Source: Maribacter sp. (GTDB lineage Bacteria > Bacteroidota > Bacteroidia > Flavobacteriales > Flavobacteriaceae). Taken from it: a stretch of DNA of 64,000 nt. Every line of letters begins with the position of its first letter. Position 1 is the first letter of the stretch. Shown piece by piece: positions 15,405-23,292 of the stretch. A model generated the notes under the pieces. The model was not told the DNA's origin. It did not search any database and saw only the letters and a list, made by a program, of their open reading frames with translations. Both the position numbers and the translations under genes were made by a program. Location of the stretch: contig PDPR01000008.1 of assembly GCA_002749285.1 (NCBI GenBank), forward strand, positions 1 to 64,000. Reading direction: 5' to 3'.

Positions 15405-17837
15405 ATGAAAAAAAAGCTACTTTACATCGTTTTATTCCTTTCAATATCAACTGTGTTTTCCCAATTCCCGAAAAAACATGAACTTAAAAACTACAAGGGG
15501 TTCTTTGATTTTTATTATGAAGGGGCCCAGGATAAGATCTATTTGGAAGTCAATGACCTAGACCGGGAATTCCTATATGTGAACTCACTTGCGACAGGGG
15601 TAGGCTCTAATGATATTGGCTTGGATAGGGGGCAATTGGGAAGGGGGCGTATTGTTAAGTTTAAAAAAGCCGGCAATAAGTTACTGTTGGTCCAGACCAA
15701 TCAAAGATATAGGGCCATTACGGATAATGGGCCCGAAAGGAAGAGTATTGAACAGGCTTTTGCCAAATCGGTATTGTACGGTTTTAAGATCGAGAAAGTG
15801 AACAAGGAAGGTTATATTATCGATCTTACACCTTTTTTAATGGAAGATGCCCATGGTGTTGCGGCGACATTCAAGCACCGTAAGGAAGGTACCTACAAGG
15901 TAGATGCCTCCAAAAGTGCCTTGTCACTTGATAGGACCAAGGCATTTCCCGAAAACGTAGAGTTCGAGGCTTTGTTGACCTTCAAGGGGACACCTACAGG
16001 GAAGAATATAGAAAGCGTTGTCCCGACAGCCTCCCTGGTAAGCGTGGTTCAGCACCATAGTTTTATCAAATTACCCGATGATGGCTATAAAATGCGGGAG
16101 TTCGATCCAAGAAGTGGGGCAATTTCAATGTCTTATTTGGATTATGCCACCCCAATACAGGAACCAATAAAAAAACGCTATATCATTCGCCATAGATTGG
16201 AAAAGAAAAACCCTGGGGCCGAAATCAGTGAGGCGAAACAACCGATTGTATATTATCTGGATCCCGGAACCCCGGAACCTGTCCGTTCCGCCCTTTTGGA
16301 AGGTGCACGTTGGTGGGACGAGGCCTATGCGGTTATCGGGTTCAAGGATGCCTTTCAGGTGAAAATGCTGCCGAAAGATGCCGATCCCATGGATTGTCGC
16401 TATAATGTTATCCAATGGGTACATCGCTCTACAAGAGGATGGAGCTATGGGGCAAGTGTCGTTGATCCTAGGACAGGGGAGATCATCAAAGGCCATGTAA
16501 GCTTGGGAAGTTTGCGTATCCGTCAGGATTTTATGATTGCCCAGGCCTTGTTGGACAAACCTTTTGGACAAGGTAATGACAATTACCAGCCTATGTTGGA
16601 GATGGCCTTGGCCAGAATCCGTCAGTTGAGTGCCCATGAAGTTGGCCATACCCTTGGGTTTACCCATAATTTTTTGGCGAGTACCAAGGAAAGGTCTTCG
16701 GTTATGGACTATCCACATCCATTAGTGAAACTGACCAATGGAAAGATCGATTTAAGTGATGTGTACACTATTGGCATTGGGGATTGGGATAAGGTTACCG
16801 TTGCTTATAGTTATTCGGAATTCGATAAGAATGCAAATGAGAGGGAGGAATTGGACAAGATCCTAAGGGCTGCCGATTCCAACGGATTGCGTTTTATCAC
16901 GGATAGTGATGCCAGGGCAAGAGGTGGCGCACATGCATTGGCCCATCTTTGGGACAATGGTAGGTCGGCTTCGGTGGAATTGGACAATGTTCTGGCCGTA
17001 CGCCAAAAAGCGATTTCAAATTTCTCAAAGGATAATATCCGTAAGGGGGAACCGTACTCCGTTTTGGAGGATGTGTTCGTACCCCTTTATTTTTTCCATC
17101 GTTACCAGACCGAAGCGGCAACAAAGGTTGTTGGGGGGTTGGATTATAACTATGCTGTAAAAGGTGATGGACAGGCCATTGTGAAGCCCGTGGATGCCAA
17201 GGCCCAACGGGAGGCTATGGCCGCGATTCTTAAGACCATTGCTGCCGAGGTACTGGCCATCCCGAAAGATAAGCTTGGCCTGTTCCCCCCACGGGCATTT
17301 GGATATGGCAGGAACCATGAATCGTTTTCAAGCATGGCAGGGGTTGCCTTTGACCCATTGGGTGCTGCGGCAACAGCCAGTGATATGACCTTGGGGTTGT
17401 TGTTGCATCCTGAACGTGCCAATCGATTGGTGTACCAATATAGTCTGGACAGGAACCAGGTAAGTCTGGACGAGGTCTTAAGGAACCTGGTCGAGAACAC
17501 ATTTTTAAAGACCCATCAGGATCCCTATCTAAATGAGGTACAGCATATGGTAAATGTTAGCGTCCTCAAGCATATCATGGGTTTAGCCGTAAGCGACCAA
17601 TCTTATTTTCAGGTTAAGGCCTTGGCAGGTCAATATATAGGGCATATAAAAAACAGCAATGGCCCTGTAAAGGTTAAGGGGGGCACTTCTTTTATGCCGG
17701 ACTACAGAAACCAATACCTAAAGATGATCGATCGGTTTGATCGGGATCCGGAAAGATCCAAACTGGAAAAGGCCCCTAAGATACCCGATGGTTCGCCAAT
17801 TGGCAGTGGCCTGTGTAATTACCAGATGGGCCTATAG
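15405..17837 (+). CDS. Secreted zinc-dependent metalloprotease (DUF5117/DUF5118 type)
   Basis: An 810-residue exported protease. A signal peptide (residues 1-19, ending VFS) is followed by DUF5118/DUF5117-like regions (FYYEGAQDKIYLEVNDLDRE; FLYVNSLATGVGSNDIGLDRG, split) and a metzincin-type catalytic site. The zinc ligands are His411, His415 and His421, with Glu412 as general base (HEVGHTLGFTH). This family is widespread in marine Bacteroidota as periplasmic or secreted peptidases of 800-900 residues, so the length is normal. It stands alone, 254 bases after the GNAT gene, with a near-match -7 box (TAGCTTTA) shortly upstream. The natural substrate is unknown. Confidence 0.92.
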   Translation: MKKKLLYIVLFLSISTVFSQFPKKHELKNYKGFFDFYYEGAQDKIYLEVNDLDREFLYVNSLATGVGSNDIGLDRGQLGRGRIVKFKKAGNKLLLVQTNQRYRAITDNGPERKSIEQAFAKSVLYGFKIEKVNKEGYIIDLTPFLMEDAHGVAATFKHRKEGTYKVDASKSALSLDRTKAFPENVEFEALLTFKGTPTGKNIESVVPTASLVSVVQHHSFIKLPDDGYKMREFDPRSGAISMSYLDYATPIQEPIKKRYIIRHRLEKKNPGAEISEAKQPIVYYLDPGTPEPVRSALLEGARWWDEAYAVIGFKDAFQVKMLPKDADPMDCRYNVIQWVHRSTRGWSYGASVVDPRTGEIIKGHVSLGSLRIRQDFMIAQALLDKPFGQGNDNYQPMLEMALARIRQLSAHEVGHTLGFTHNFLASTKERSSVMDYPHPLVKLTNGKIDLSDVYTIGIGDWDKVTVAYSYSEFDKNANEREELDKILRAADSNGLRFITDSDARARGGAHALAHLWDNGRSASVELDNVLAVRQKAISNFSKDNIRKGEPYSVLEDVFVPLYFFHRYQTEAATKVVGGLDYNYAVKGDGQAIVKPVDAKAQREAMAAILKTIAAEVLAIPKDKLGLFPPRAFGYGRNHESFSSMAGVAFDPLGAAATASDMTLGLLLHPERANRLVYQYSLDRNQVSLDEVLRNLVENTFLKTHQDPYLNEVQHMVNVSVLKHIMGLAVSDQSYFQVKALAGQYIGHIKNSNGPVKVKGGTSFMPDYRNQYLKMIDRFDRDPERSKLEKAPKIPDGSPIGSGLCNYQMGL

Positions 17838-18007
17838 CTTTCTTGATTTGGGTTTTGTTTGTCCCGACCGGCAATTGTTCTTGGAATGCGGGCCGTAAAT
17901 GGTAGAAACCCTATTTGGCCTACCATGGGCAATTTGAACGCAACGGAACAAGGGATCGTGCATCTTAATCCATACAATCACAGATCTTGGATCTATAAAA
18001 TGATATT

Positions 18008-18478
18008 ATGAAAAAAATAGTTTTATCCCTATTTGTAATTGGAGGTTTGATTTCCTGTAACAATGATGATGGTATCGAGATGGATCCACAGGATTTTTTG
18101 GTCTTTGGGCACTACTTCTACGGTATGTGTGGTGGGGAAGGCTGTGTGGAAATCTTTAAACTGACCGATAAAAAGTTATTTGAGGGTACCATTGATGATT
18201 ATTCCGGAGAGGAGTTCGAGTTTATGGAACTGGGGAACGACAAGTTTGAACAAGTCAAGGACTTGGTCGACTTTTTCCCTAGGCAGCTTCTAGATGAAAA
18301 AGAAGCGGTTCTTGGGTGTCCGGATTGTGCCGATGCCGGCGGGTTGTTTGTTCGGTACTCAAAAAATGGGAATGTAAGAAGTTGGAGAATAGACCAAGTT
18401 AAGGGTAATGTCCCAAGCTACCTACATGACTTTATCGATAAGGTGAATGAAAAAATAGCACTTATCAATAAAGACTAG
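18008..18478 (+). CDS. Cysteine-containing lipoprotein of unknown function
   Basis: 156 residues. A lipoprotein signal ends LISC, with acylated Cys17. The mature part has two cysteine pairs: Cys41/Cys46 in MCGGEGCVEIF and Cys104/Cys107 in LGCPDCADAGG. These could form disulfides or bind a metal. No named domain is recognised, although the pattern of an opening GHYFYGMC, a CVEIFKL strand and a late CPDCAD motif looks like a conserved small flavobacterial lipoprotein family. It probably sits on the periplasmic face of a membrane. It stands alone between the metalloprotease and the convergent HNH gene. Confidence 0.75.
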   Translation: MKKIVLSLFVIGGLISCNNDDGIEMDPQDFLVFGHYFYGMCGGEGCVEIFKLTDKKLFEGTIDDYSGEEFEFMELGNDKFEQVKDLVDFFPRQLLDEKEAVLGCPDCADAGGLFVRYSKNGNVRSWRIDQVKGNVPSYLHDFIDKVNEKIALINKD

Positions 18479-18633
18479 AATTGTCCATACGATCCCATAT
18501 AGGAAAAATTGACCCGAAACTGGATTTGGAAGGGAACTTCCCCCAAGATAGTTGGAATGCGTAGGGTTCCATATAAAATAAAATGCCGTATTCCCTTTGA
18601 TAAATACGCCATGATCGGTTTTGTACGGTGTTT

Positions 18634-19182
18634 TTAATACTCGTCCACACTACTCCAGTTCTCTCCTGTCTTTATTCTGTAAAGTTGCATTTCCGAGATA
18701 CCGAACTGTTTGGCGATCATTTTCATCCGTGTACGTCGATTCGGGTCGTTTATTTTCCGCTTTATCAGTTTGACCTTGGTCTCCGTTAGTTTTGAATACG
18801 TTCTTTTACGGGGTTTGTTCCTGTATTCCGGATTACTGAACTGGTGTATCTCCTTTTCCCTCTTGGTTGCCCATTTAAGGTTTTTTACCCGATTGTTGGA
18901 TTTGTCATAATCCAAGTGTATCACATAGATTCCGTCATTCTGTTCAAGGAAATGTTCTGCCACGAGTCTGTGGATATATCTACTGGTGGATTTTCCATTC
19001 CTTTTTTGTTTTAGGGGTAGGTTGGAGTATCCGTTTATAGTCGATTCCGTAACCAAAAACTCCTTTTCGCCCTTACAGTTCAGAACCCTGCCGTAGTTTG
19101 ATATTTTAAACTTTTCATTTTCAGCGATCTTATCATCAAATTTGATCTCTTTCCATACCTCGTTCCTGTAGTTTTTTATCAT
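18634..19182 (-). CDS. NUMOD4/HNH homing-endonuclease-like protein
   Basis: About 182 residues. A NUMOD4 motif opens the protein (EVWKEIKFDDKIAENEKFKI, then SNYGRVLN). An HNH-type nuclease core follows: YIHRLVAEHFLEQNDG, then IHLDYDKSNNRVKNLKWAT, where the usual N-H-x-D is I-H-x-D. A C-terminal helix-turn-helix (KMIAKQFGISEMQLYRIKTG) would bind DNA. This is the architecture of free-standing HNH endonucleases. The Met at 19182 (MIKNYRNEVW) is preferred, since NUMOD4 starts right after it; an upstream Met lies at 19218. No intron or intein is seen here. It lies about 370 bases from tRNA-Met. The nuclease may be active or domesticated as a regulator. Confidence 0.78.
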   Translation of the reverse strand: MIKNYRNEVWKEIKFDDKIAENEKFKISNYGRVLNCKGEKEFLVTESTINGYSNLPLKQKRNGKSTSRYIHRLVAEHFLEQNDGIYVIHLDYDKSNNRVKNLKWATKREKEIHQFSNPEYRNKPRKRTYSKLTETKVKLIKRKINDPNRRTRMKMIAKQFGISEMQLYRIKTGENWSSVDEY

Positions 19183-19218
19183 TCCAATAGTTTTTGTAAT
19201 AGACTGCGACAATTGCAA

Positions 19219-19553
19219 ATTGTTATGAGCATATCCCTTTCGTCGGTACTACTAATTTAGGGGATTATTAGTGTTTTTAAAAGTGTTTATTGCGAATTTC
19301 CGTTGTTTTTCCCGAACTATGCCCTAAAGTACTTGGGACTATTGCGAACCATCTTTCCATATTGTTCGCGATAGCAAGGTTTTGTTCCCTATGGTATTTA
19401 GGGGTTTCATATATATCCAAATGGGCTTATCATAAGCCCTTCGGTCTTGATCCAACAGTTTACGGTGGCGTGCCAGGCGTATGCAATAGCCTAAGGGCAC
19501 ATATAATAACGGATTGAAAGTGTCCAGTCCGTTGATTTTCCAACCGTAAGTTG
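19219..19553. other. Gene-free stretch with inverted repeats
   Basis: No supported gene. Two inverted repeats are present: GGGCTTAT/ATAAGCCC at 19433-19449 with a single central base, and AACGGA/TCCGTT at 19508-19513 and 19528-19533. The second lies 21 bases past the 3' end of tRNA-Met and could help end or process that transcript, though it lacks a strong U-tract. Confidence 0.4.
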
Positions 19554-19627
19554 TAGCGAGAGAGGGACTTGAACCCTCGGCCTCCGGGTTATGAATCCGA
19601 CGCTCTAACCAGCTGAGCTACCTCGCC
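19554..19627 (-). tRNA. tRNA-Met (anticodon CAT)
   Basis: 74 bases fold as a full cloverleaf on the minus strand: acceptor GGCGAGG/TCTCGCT, D-arm AGCTCAGCTGGTTAGAGC, anticodon loop TTCATAA, T-arm GAGGG TTCAAGT CCCTC. The first pair is a G-T wobble and the pair at 31-39 is A-C. It lacks the unpaired 1-72 position and triple G-C anticodon stem of the initiator, so elongator Met is favoured. A tRNA-Ile2 (lysidine-modified CAT) cannot be excluded by eye. CCA is not encoded. Confidence 0.9.
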
Positions 19628-19776
19628 ATTCGGCAATTTTAAAGACTTGCCCAAGTCATCTTGGAACCCGATTATTACAAATAACAACAGAACCATTGCT
19701 GTCAAAATCATGTTGTCAGCATCCCGATAAAGACCAAGTCTCCCATCGGGGCTCGTCGTATTGTTTTAAACGGCTG

Positions 19777-19807
19777 CAAATATAAAGTTTAATTTTCGGA
19801 TCTTCAA
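19777..19807 (-). promoter_or_regulatory. Promoter for the tRNA-Met transcript
   Basis: On the minus strand, TTG (19807-19805), 20 bases, then TATATTTG (19784-19777). This matches the Bacteroidota -33/-7 pattern. Transcription would begin about 140 bases before the tRNA, giving a leader that holds a 40-codon open frame (19711 to 19589). Confidence 0.65.
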
Positions 19808-19892
19808 CATTCATCTCAGAAAAATATTCTCACACTTTTGTTTTTTTATCATTTAGATTTCTATATATTGCCCATAATAAATACAAATCTTG

Positions 19893-20276
19893 ATGAGCAA
19901 TAAGATTAAATTTGAAATTGAATTTGTAATACAGTCTTCGCCCCAATTGTTATACCAGTATCTATCAACCCCTTCCGGGCTTTCGGAATGGTTTGCCGAT
20001 AATGTGAATTCCAGGGGGGAATTGTTCCGGTTCATATGGGATGGTACCGAAGAGGAAGCTAAATTGTTGAAAAAGAAGAATGAGGAGTTCGTAAGGTTTG
20101 CTTGGGAAGAGAATGATGATGACTCTTACTTTGAAATGAGGATAATTGTAGATGAGATAACCAAGGATGTTTCGCTTTTTGTCATAGATTTTGCCGAAGA
20201 GGACGAGGTTGATGAAGCAAGAATGTTATGGGAGAACCAAGTGACGGACCTTAAGCAGGTTTTAGGTTCAAAATAG
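19893..20276 (+). CDS. START-like domain protein (AHSA1-related)
   Basis: 127 residues. A helix-grip fold is suggested by FEIEFVIQSSPQLLYQYLST, then PSGLSEWFADNVNS, an acidic middle, and a C-terminal helix DEARMLWENQVTDLKQVLG. This is the Bacteroidota START-like family related to AHSA1 (Hsp90 activator-like), a small cytosolic protein that probably binds a hydrophobic ligand or a partner protein. The ATG at 19893 is chosen over a TTG one codon upstream. It is followed by a terminator that also lies inside the promoter region of the next gene. Confidence 0.85.
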   Translation: MSNKIKFEIEFVIQSSPQLLYQYLSTPSGLSEWFADNVNSRGELFRFIWDGTEEEAKLLKKKNEEFVRFAWEENDDDSYFEMRIIVDEITKDVSLFVIDFAEEDEVDEARMLWENQVTDLKQVLGSK

Positions 20277-20298
20277 GATTCCGCATAGATTTATATAG

Positions 20299-20306
20299 TA
20301 TATTTG
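20299..20306 (+). promoter_or_regulatory. -7 box (TATATTTG) just before the terminator hairpin
   Basis: TATATTTG matches TAnnTTTG. It would start transcription near 20311-20314, within or after the left arm of the following terminator hairpin. RNA from this start would lack most of that arm. No TTG -33 element is visible at the usual distance. Confidence 0.5.
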
Positions 20307-20335
20307 GCCCTGAAAAAACTATCAGGGCTTTTTTT
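20307..20335 (+). terminator. Terminator ending directly at the next start codon
   Basis: GCCCTGA (20307-20313), an 8-base loop, TCAGGGC (20322-20328), then seven T. The T-run ends at 20335 and the next gene's ATG is 20336-20338. It would stop RNA coming from the START-like gene. Confidence 0.85.
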
Positions 20336-21181
20336 ATGATCAATTTCAATGGTGGACTCCTTCAGGGGGATTCCAATTTCCTGAACCACGGAAATAGGGG
20401 GCTGCGATATGGTGACGCCCTTTTTGAATCTGTTAAGGTAGTGAATTCAAAAATTTATTTTTGGGAATCACATTACCTGCGATTAATGTCCTCTATGCGT
20501 ATCCTTAGGATGGAAATACCCATGGACTTTACCATGGAATTTCTTGAGGAACAGATCTTGTATACATTAAGGGAAAATGACCTGGACCAAAAATCGGCCA
20601 GGGTTCGGCTAACGGTGTTCAGGAACAATGGTGGGCTGTACACTCCGGCCAGCAACGATGTCTCTTATATAATAGAGGCGGATGGGTTGCACACCACCTT
20701 TTACAGTATAGGGGACAAACCCTATGAAGTAGCACTTTTCAAGGATTTTTTCCTGAACCCGGATATGTTGTCGAACTTAAAGACGAACAATAGGATCCTG
20801 AATGTGGTTGGTAGTATTTTTGCAAAGGAAAACGGACTGGACAATTGCCTGTTGTTGAATACACGTAAAAGTGTGGTAGAGGCCCTTAATGGAAATCTGT
20901 TTTTGGTACAGGGCAATGAGATCAGGACGCCTCCACTTTCCGACGGATGTCTAAGGGGTATTGTCCGGAATAAATTGATCGGGATACTTGGGAGTTCGGA
21001 GGATTATAGCCTGACCGAAACTTCCATTTCGCCATTTGAGCTTCAAAAGGCCGATGAGCTTTTTATAACGAATGCCATTGTTGGTATACAACCTATCACA
21101 AAATACAGGAAGAAACTTTTTGGTGATAAGGTATCGAGAAGTCTATTGGGTAAGTTGAATGTTTTGGCCAGACTTGGGTAA
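20336..21181 (+). CDS. Class IV aminotransferase family protein
   Basis: 281 residues of the PLP fold-type IV family (branched-chain aminotransferases, D-amino-acid aminotransferases, aminodeoxychorismate lyase). The N-terminus MINFNGGLLQ...NRGLRYGDALFESVKV is the standard opening of this family in Flavobacteriia, which fixes the start although it touches the terminator T-run. The PLP lysine lies in MLSNLKTNNRI and the cofactor glutamate in VVEALNGNLF. A late SDGCLRGIVR segment binds the cofactor phosphate. The substrate is not clear; aminodeoxychorismate lyase (folate synthesis) is possible. Confidence 0.87.
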   Translation: MINFNGGLLQGDSNFLNHGNRGLRYGDALFESVKVVNSKIYFWESHYLRLMSSMRILRMEIPMDFTMEFLEEQILYTLRENDLDQKSARVRLTVFRNNGGLYTPASNDVSYIIEADGLHTTFYSIGDKPYEVALFKDFFLNPDMLSNLKTNNRILNVVGSIFAKENGLDNCLLLNTRKSVVEALNGNLFLVQGNEIRTPPLSDGCLRGIVRNKLIGILGSSEDYSLTETSISPFELQKADELFITNAIVGIQPITKYRKKLFGDKVSRSLLGKLNVLARLG

Positions 21182-21197
21182 GGAAAAAGGGTTTCTT

Positions 21198-21758
21198 TCA
21201 GTTTAGGCTAGGGTTTTCAGGTGCGTTTGACCAAATCAAATAATTGCCACCCAATTCCAACATTTTTTCCTTCCAGAAGGCTACAGAGGATTTTTGTATT
21301 ATAGAGCTGGCATATTTGTTGGGAACAACGATCCATGATTTTGAGGATAATTCCTGGTCCAACTGAAGGGAGGACCATCCTGAATAGCCTAGGAAGAAAC
21401 GTATGTCCCCATCTTTGATGACCCCTTCGTTGATCAACTGTACCGTTGTTTCAAAATCCCCGCCCCAATAAATCCCGTCGGATATCTCTATGCTATTATC
21501 GATTAGATATGGAACCTTGTGTATAAAATAAAGGTTGTCCTGTTCTACAGGGCCACCATTATAAACTTGAAGCGGTATTGATATTTCAGTGACCAGATCA
21601 TTGATATTGTACTCCAAAGGCTTGTTTAGGATGAAACCAACAGAACCTTCCTCGTTGTGTTCTGCCAATAAAACCACAGATCTATTGAAGGAGATATCCC
21701 CTGTTAACGAGGGTTCCGCGATAAGTAACGTACCTTTATGTGGTTTTAAGCCAACCAT
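21198..21758 (-). CDS. YqgE/AlgH family protein
   Basis: About 186 residues of the UPF0301 (YqgE/AlgH) family. It begins KPHKGTLLIAEPSLTGDISF and contains RSVVLLAEHNEEGSVGFILN, YNGGPVEQDNLYFIH and the FFLGYSGWSSLQLDQEL segment, all hallmark positions. The molecular role is unknown in most bacteria. The Met at 21758 (MVGLKPHKG) fits the family start; the open frame continues 11 codons upstream. It is convergent with the aminotransferase gene, 16 bases apart. Confidence 0.92.
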   Translation of the reverse strand: MVGLKPHKGTLLIAEPSLTGDISFNRSVVLLAEHNEEGSVGFILNKPLEYNINDLVTEISIPLQVYNGGPVEQDNLYFIHKVPYLIDNSIEISDGIYWGGDFETTVQLINEGVIKDGDIRFFLGYSGWSSLQLDQELSSKSWIVVPNKYASSIIQKSSVAFWKEKMLELGGNYLIWSNAPENPSLN

Positions 21759-21818
21759 TTTTGTTTTTCTTATGTATCTAAAATAAGACAATTCCTATAA
21801 AAGACAAATAAGTACAAA

Positions 21819-21851
21819 CAAAAAAACCTGACATTACTGTCAAGGTTTTTT
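21819..21851 (-). terminator. Terminator after the HU gene
   Basis: AACCTTGACA and TGTCAGGTT pair with one bulge around a 4-base loop, with T or A runs on both sides, so it could act in both directions. It lies 22 bases past the HU stop codon. Confidence 0.75.
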
Positions 21852-21872
21852 GAAAAGTATGATAATATAGGA

Positions 21873-22145
21873 TTAGTTTACCGCTTTGCCCAAATCAGCA
21901 CCTGCTTTAAACTTAACAACATTTTTAGCAGCAATCTTGATGGTTTTCCCAGTTGATGGGTTTCTGCCTTCTCTTGCATTTCTTTTGGATACAGACCAAG
22001 ATCCGAATCCTACCAATGATACACGATTACCTTTTTTAAGAGAACCTTCAACATTACCTAGGAAAGACTCCAATGCCTTTTTGGCAGCAGCTTTTGTGAT
22101 GCCAGCATCAGCAGCCATTGCATCGATTAATTCTGTTTTGTTCAT
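21873..22145 (-). CDS. hup: DNA-binding protein HU
   Basis: A 90-residue HU/IHF-family histone-like protein. It has the conserved opening MNKTELIDAMAADAGITKA, the dimer core VSLVGFGSWSVSKRNAREGR and the DNA-binding arm NPSTGKTIKIAAKNVVKFKA. It bends and coats DNA as a dimer. Single gene, own strong promoter (22192-22221) and own terminator, as expected for an abundant protein. The exact start is supported by family length. Confidence 0.96.
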   Translation of the reverse strand: MNKTELIDAMAADAGITKAAAKKALESFLGNVEGSLKKGNRVSLVGFGSWSVSKRNAREGRNPSTGKTIKIAAKNVVKFKAGADLGKAVN

Positions 22146-22191
22146 AATGTAATTGAATTAAATGTTTTAGAAATAATTTTTAACCTTTGGA

Positions 22192-22221
22192 CAAATTTAT
22201 GCGGATTTACCGTGAACACAA
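22192..22221 (-). promoter_or_regulatory. Promoter of the HU gene
   Basis: On the minus strand, TTG (22221-22219), exactly 19 bases, then TAAATTTG (22199-22192). This is a consensus Bacteroidota promoter. It leaves a leader of about 40 bases before the ATG. Confidence 0.8.
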
Positions 22222-22323
22222 GTAAAACAAGGGTAAATCGGTGTTTTTGTTGATAACTAAGTAGGTTTGTTGATAAAGTAGGTCTTTTTTACACCTCCCA
22301 CATAACCCAATGATAGTGGGGCT

Positions 22324-23292
22324 TTACGCCATATAGGCTGTTTTTGTCAATTTTAGTCCGTTTAGGACATCACGGGTTTCCATCCTGCGTTTTCCCGGCA
22401 ACTGGATTTCTTCAAGACAGATGTAGCCTCCCGTTACGGCAATTTTCATTTCTGTTTTGCTACTTATGATCTGTCCGATCTCAAGATCGTGGGCCACCTC
22501 TTCCATTGAGGCCTTATGTATTTTAAGCAAGGATTCCACTCCGCCATTGTTCATTGTGGTCCAAGCAACAGGGTAGGGGCTTAGCCCCCTGATAAAGTCA
22601 TAGATTTGTTTTAAAGGGCTGTTCCAGTCAATTCGGCATGTGTCTTTGTGTATCTTGGGCGCTTCCTTTAGATGGGCGTTGAAAGATTGGGGCGTCCTGG
22701 TAACGGATCCCTTCAATATCCCTAGAACCGTTTCCAAAACAACCTTGGCCCCAAGGTGCATTAACTTATCATGTAAGGTGCCCGCAGTATCCTTGTTGGT
22801 GATGTTGACTTTTTCCTGAAGGATCATTTCGCCAGTATCTATCTTATCATCGATAAAGAAGGTTGTGACCCCGGTCTCTGTCTCGCCGTTGATAATGGCC
22901 CAGTTGATTGGTGCCGCACCCCTATAGTTGGGTAGTAAGGATGCATGTAGGTTGAAAGTTCCATAAGCCGGCATTTGCCATACGGCCCTAGGTAACATTC
23001 TGAAGGCCACTACAATCTGTAGATCGGCCTTCAATGCCCTTAATTCACCTAAAAATGCCTCGCTCTTGAGATTTATAGGTTGCAGGATAGTCAGCCCTTT
23101 CTTTTCCGCATACTCTTTTACGGCGGATTTATGTATTTTTCTACCCCTTCCGGCCTGTTTGTCAGGTGCGGTCAATACCCCGACAATGTTAAAATCGTTT
23201 TGTACCAATGTATCGAGAACGGTTACCGCAAATCCCGGTGTTCCCATAAAAACGATTCCCAGATCTTTCTTGTTAAGTGATCTCATATTCAT
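22324..23292 (-). CDS. fmt: Methionyl-tRNA formyltransferase
   Basis: 322 residues. It transfers a formyl group from 10-formyl-THF to Met-tRNA(fMet) for translation initiation. The formyltransferase core is clear: LGIVFMGTPGFAVTVLDTL, the substrate loop PDKQAGRGRK, the catalytic region NLHASLLPNYRGAAPINWAI with Asn/His, and GETETGVTTFFIDDKIDTG. The C-terminal OB-like domain follows (HKDTCRIDWNSPLKQIYDFI). Length is standard. Its start lies within the 3' end of recQ (20-base overlap), so it is translated from the same mRNA as the ATPase and recQ. Confidence 0.96.
   Translation of the reverse strand: MNMRSLNKKDLGIVFMGTPGFAVTVLDTLVQNDFNIVGVLTAPDKQAGRGRKIHKSAVKEYAEKKGLTILQPINLKSEAFLGELRALKADLQIVVAFRMLPRAVWQMPAYGTFNLHASLLPNYRGAAPINWAIINGETETGVTTFFIDDKIDTGEMILQEKVNITNKDTAGTLHDKLMHLGAKVVLETVLGILKGSVTRTPQSFNAHLKEAPKIHKDTCRIDWNSPLKQIYDFIRGLSPYPVAWTTMNNGGVESLLKIHKASMEEVAHDLEIGQIISSKTEMKIAVTGGYICLEEIQLPGKRRMETRDVLNGLKLTKTAYMA

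Noticed and set aside
19290..19517. 75-codon frame near tRNA-Met
   Set aside because: No start context, no domain, and it runs through two inverted repeats.
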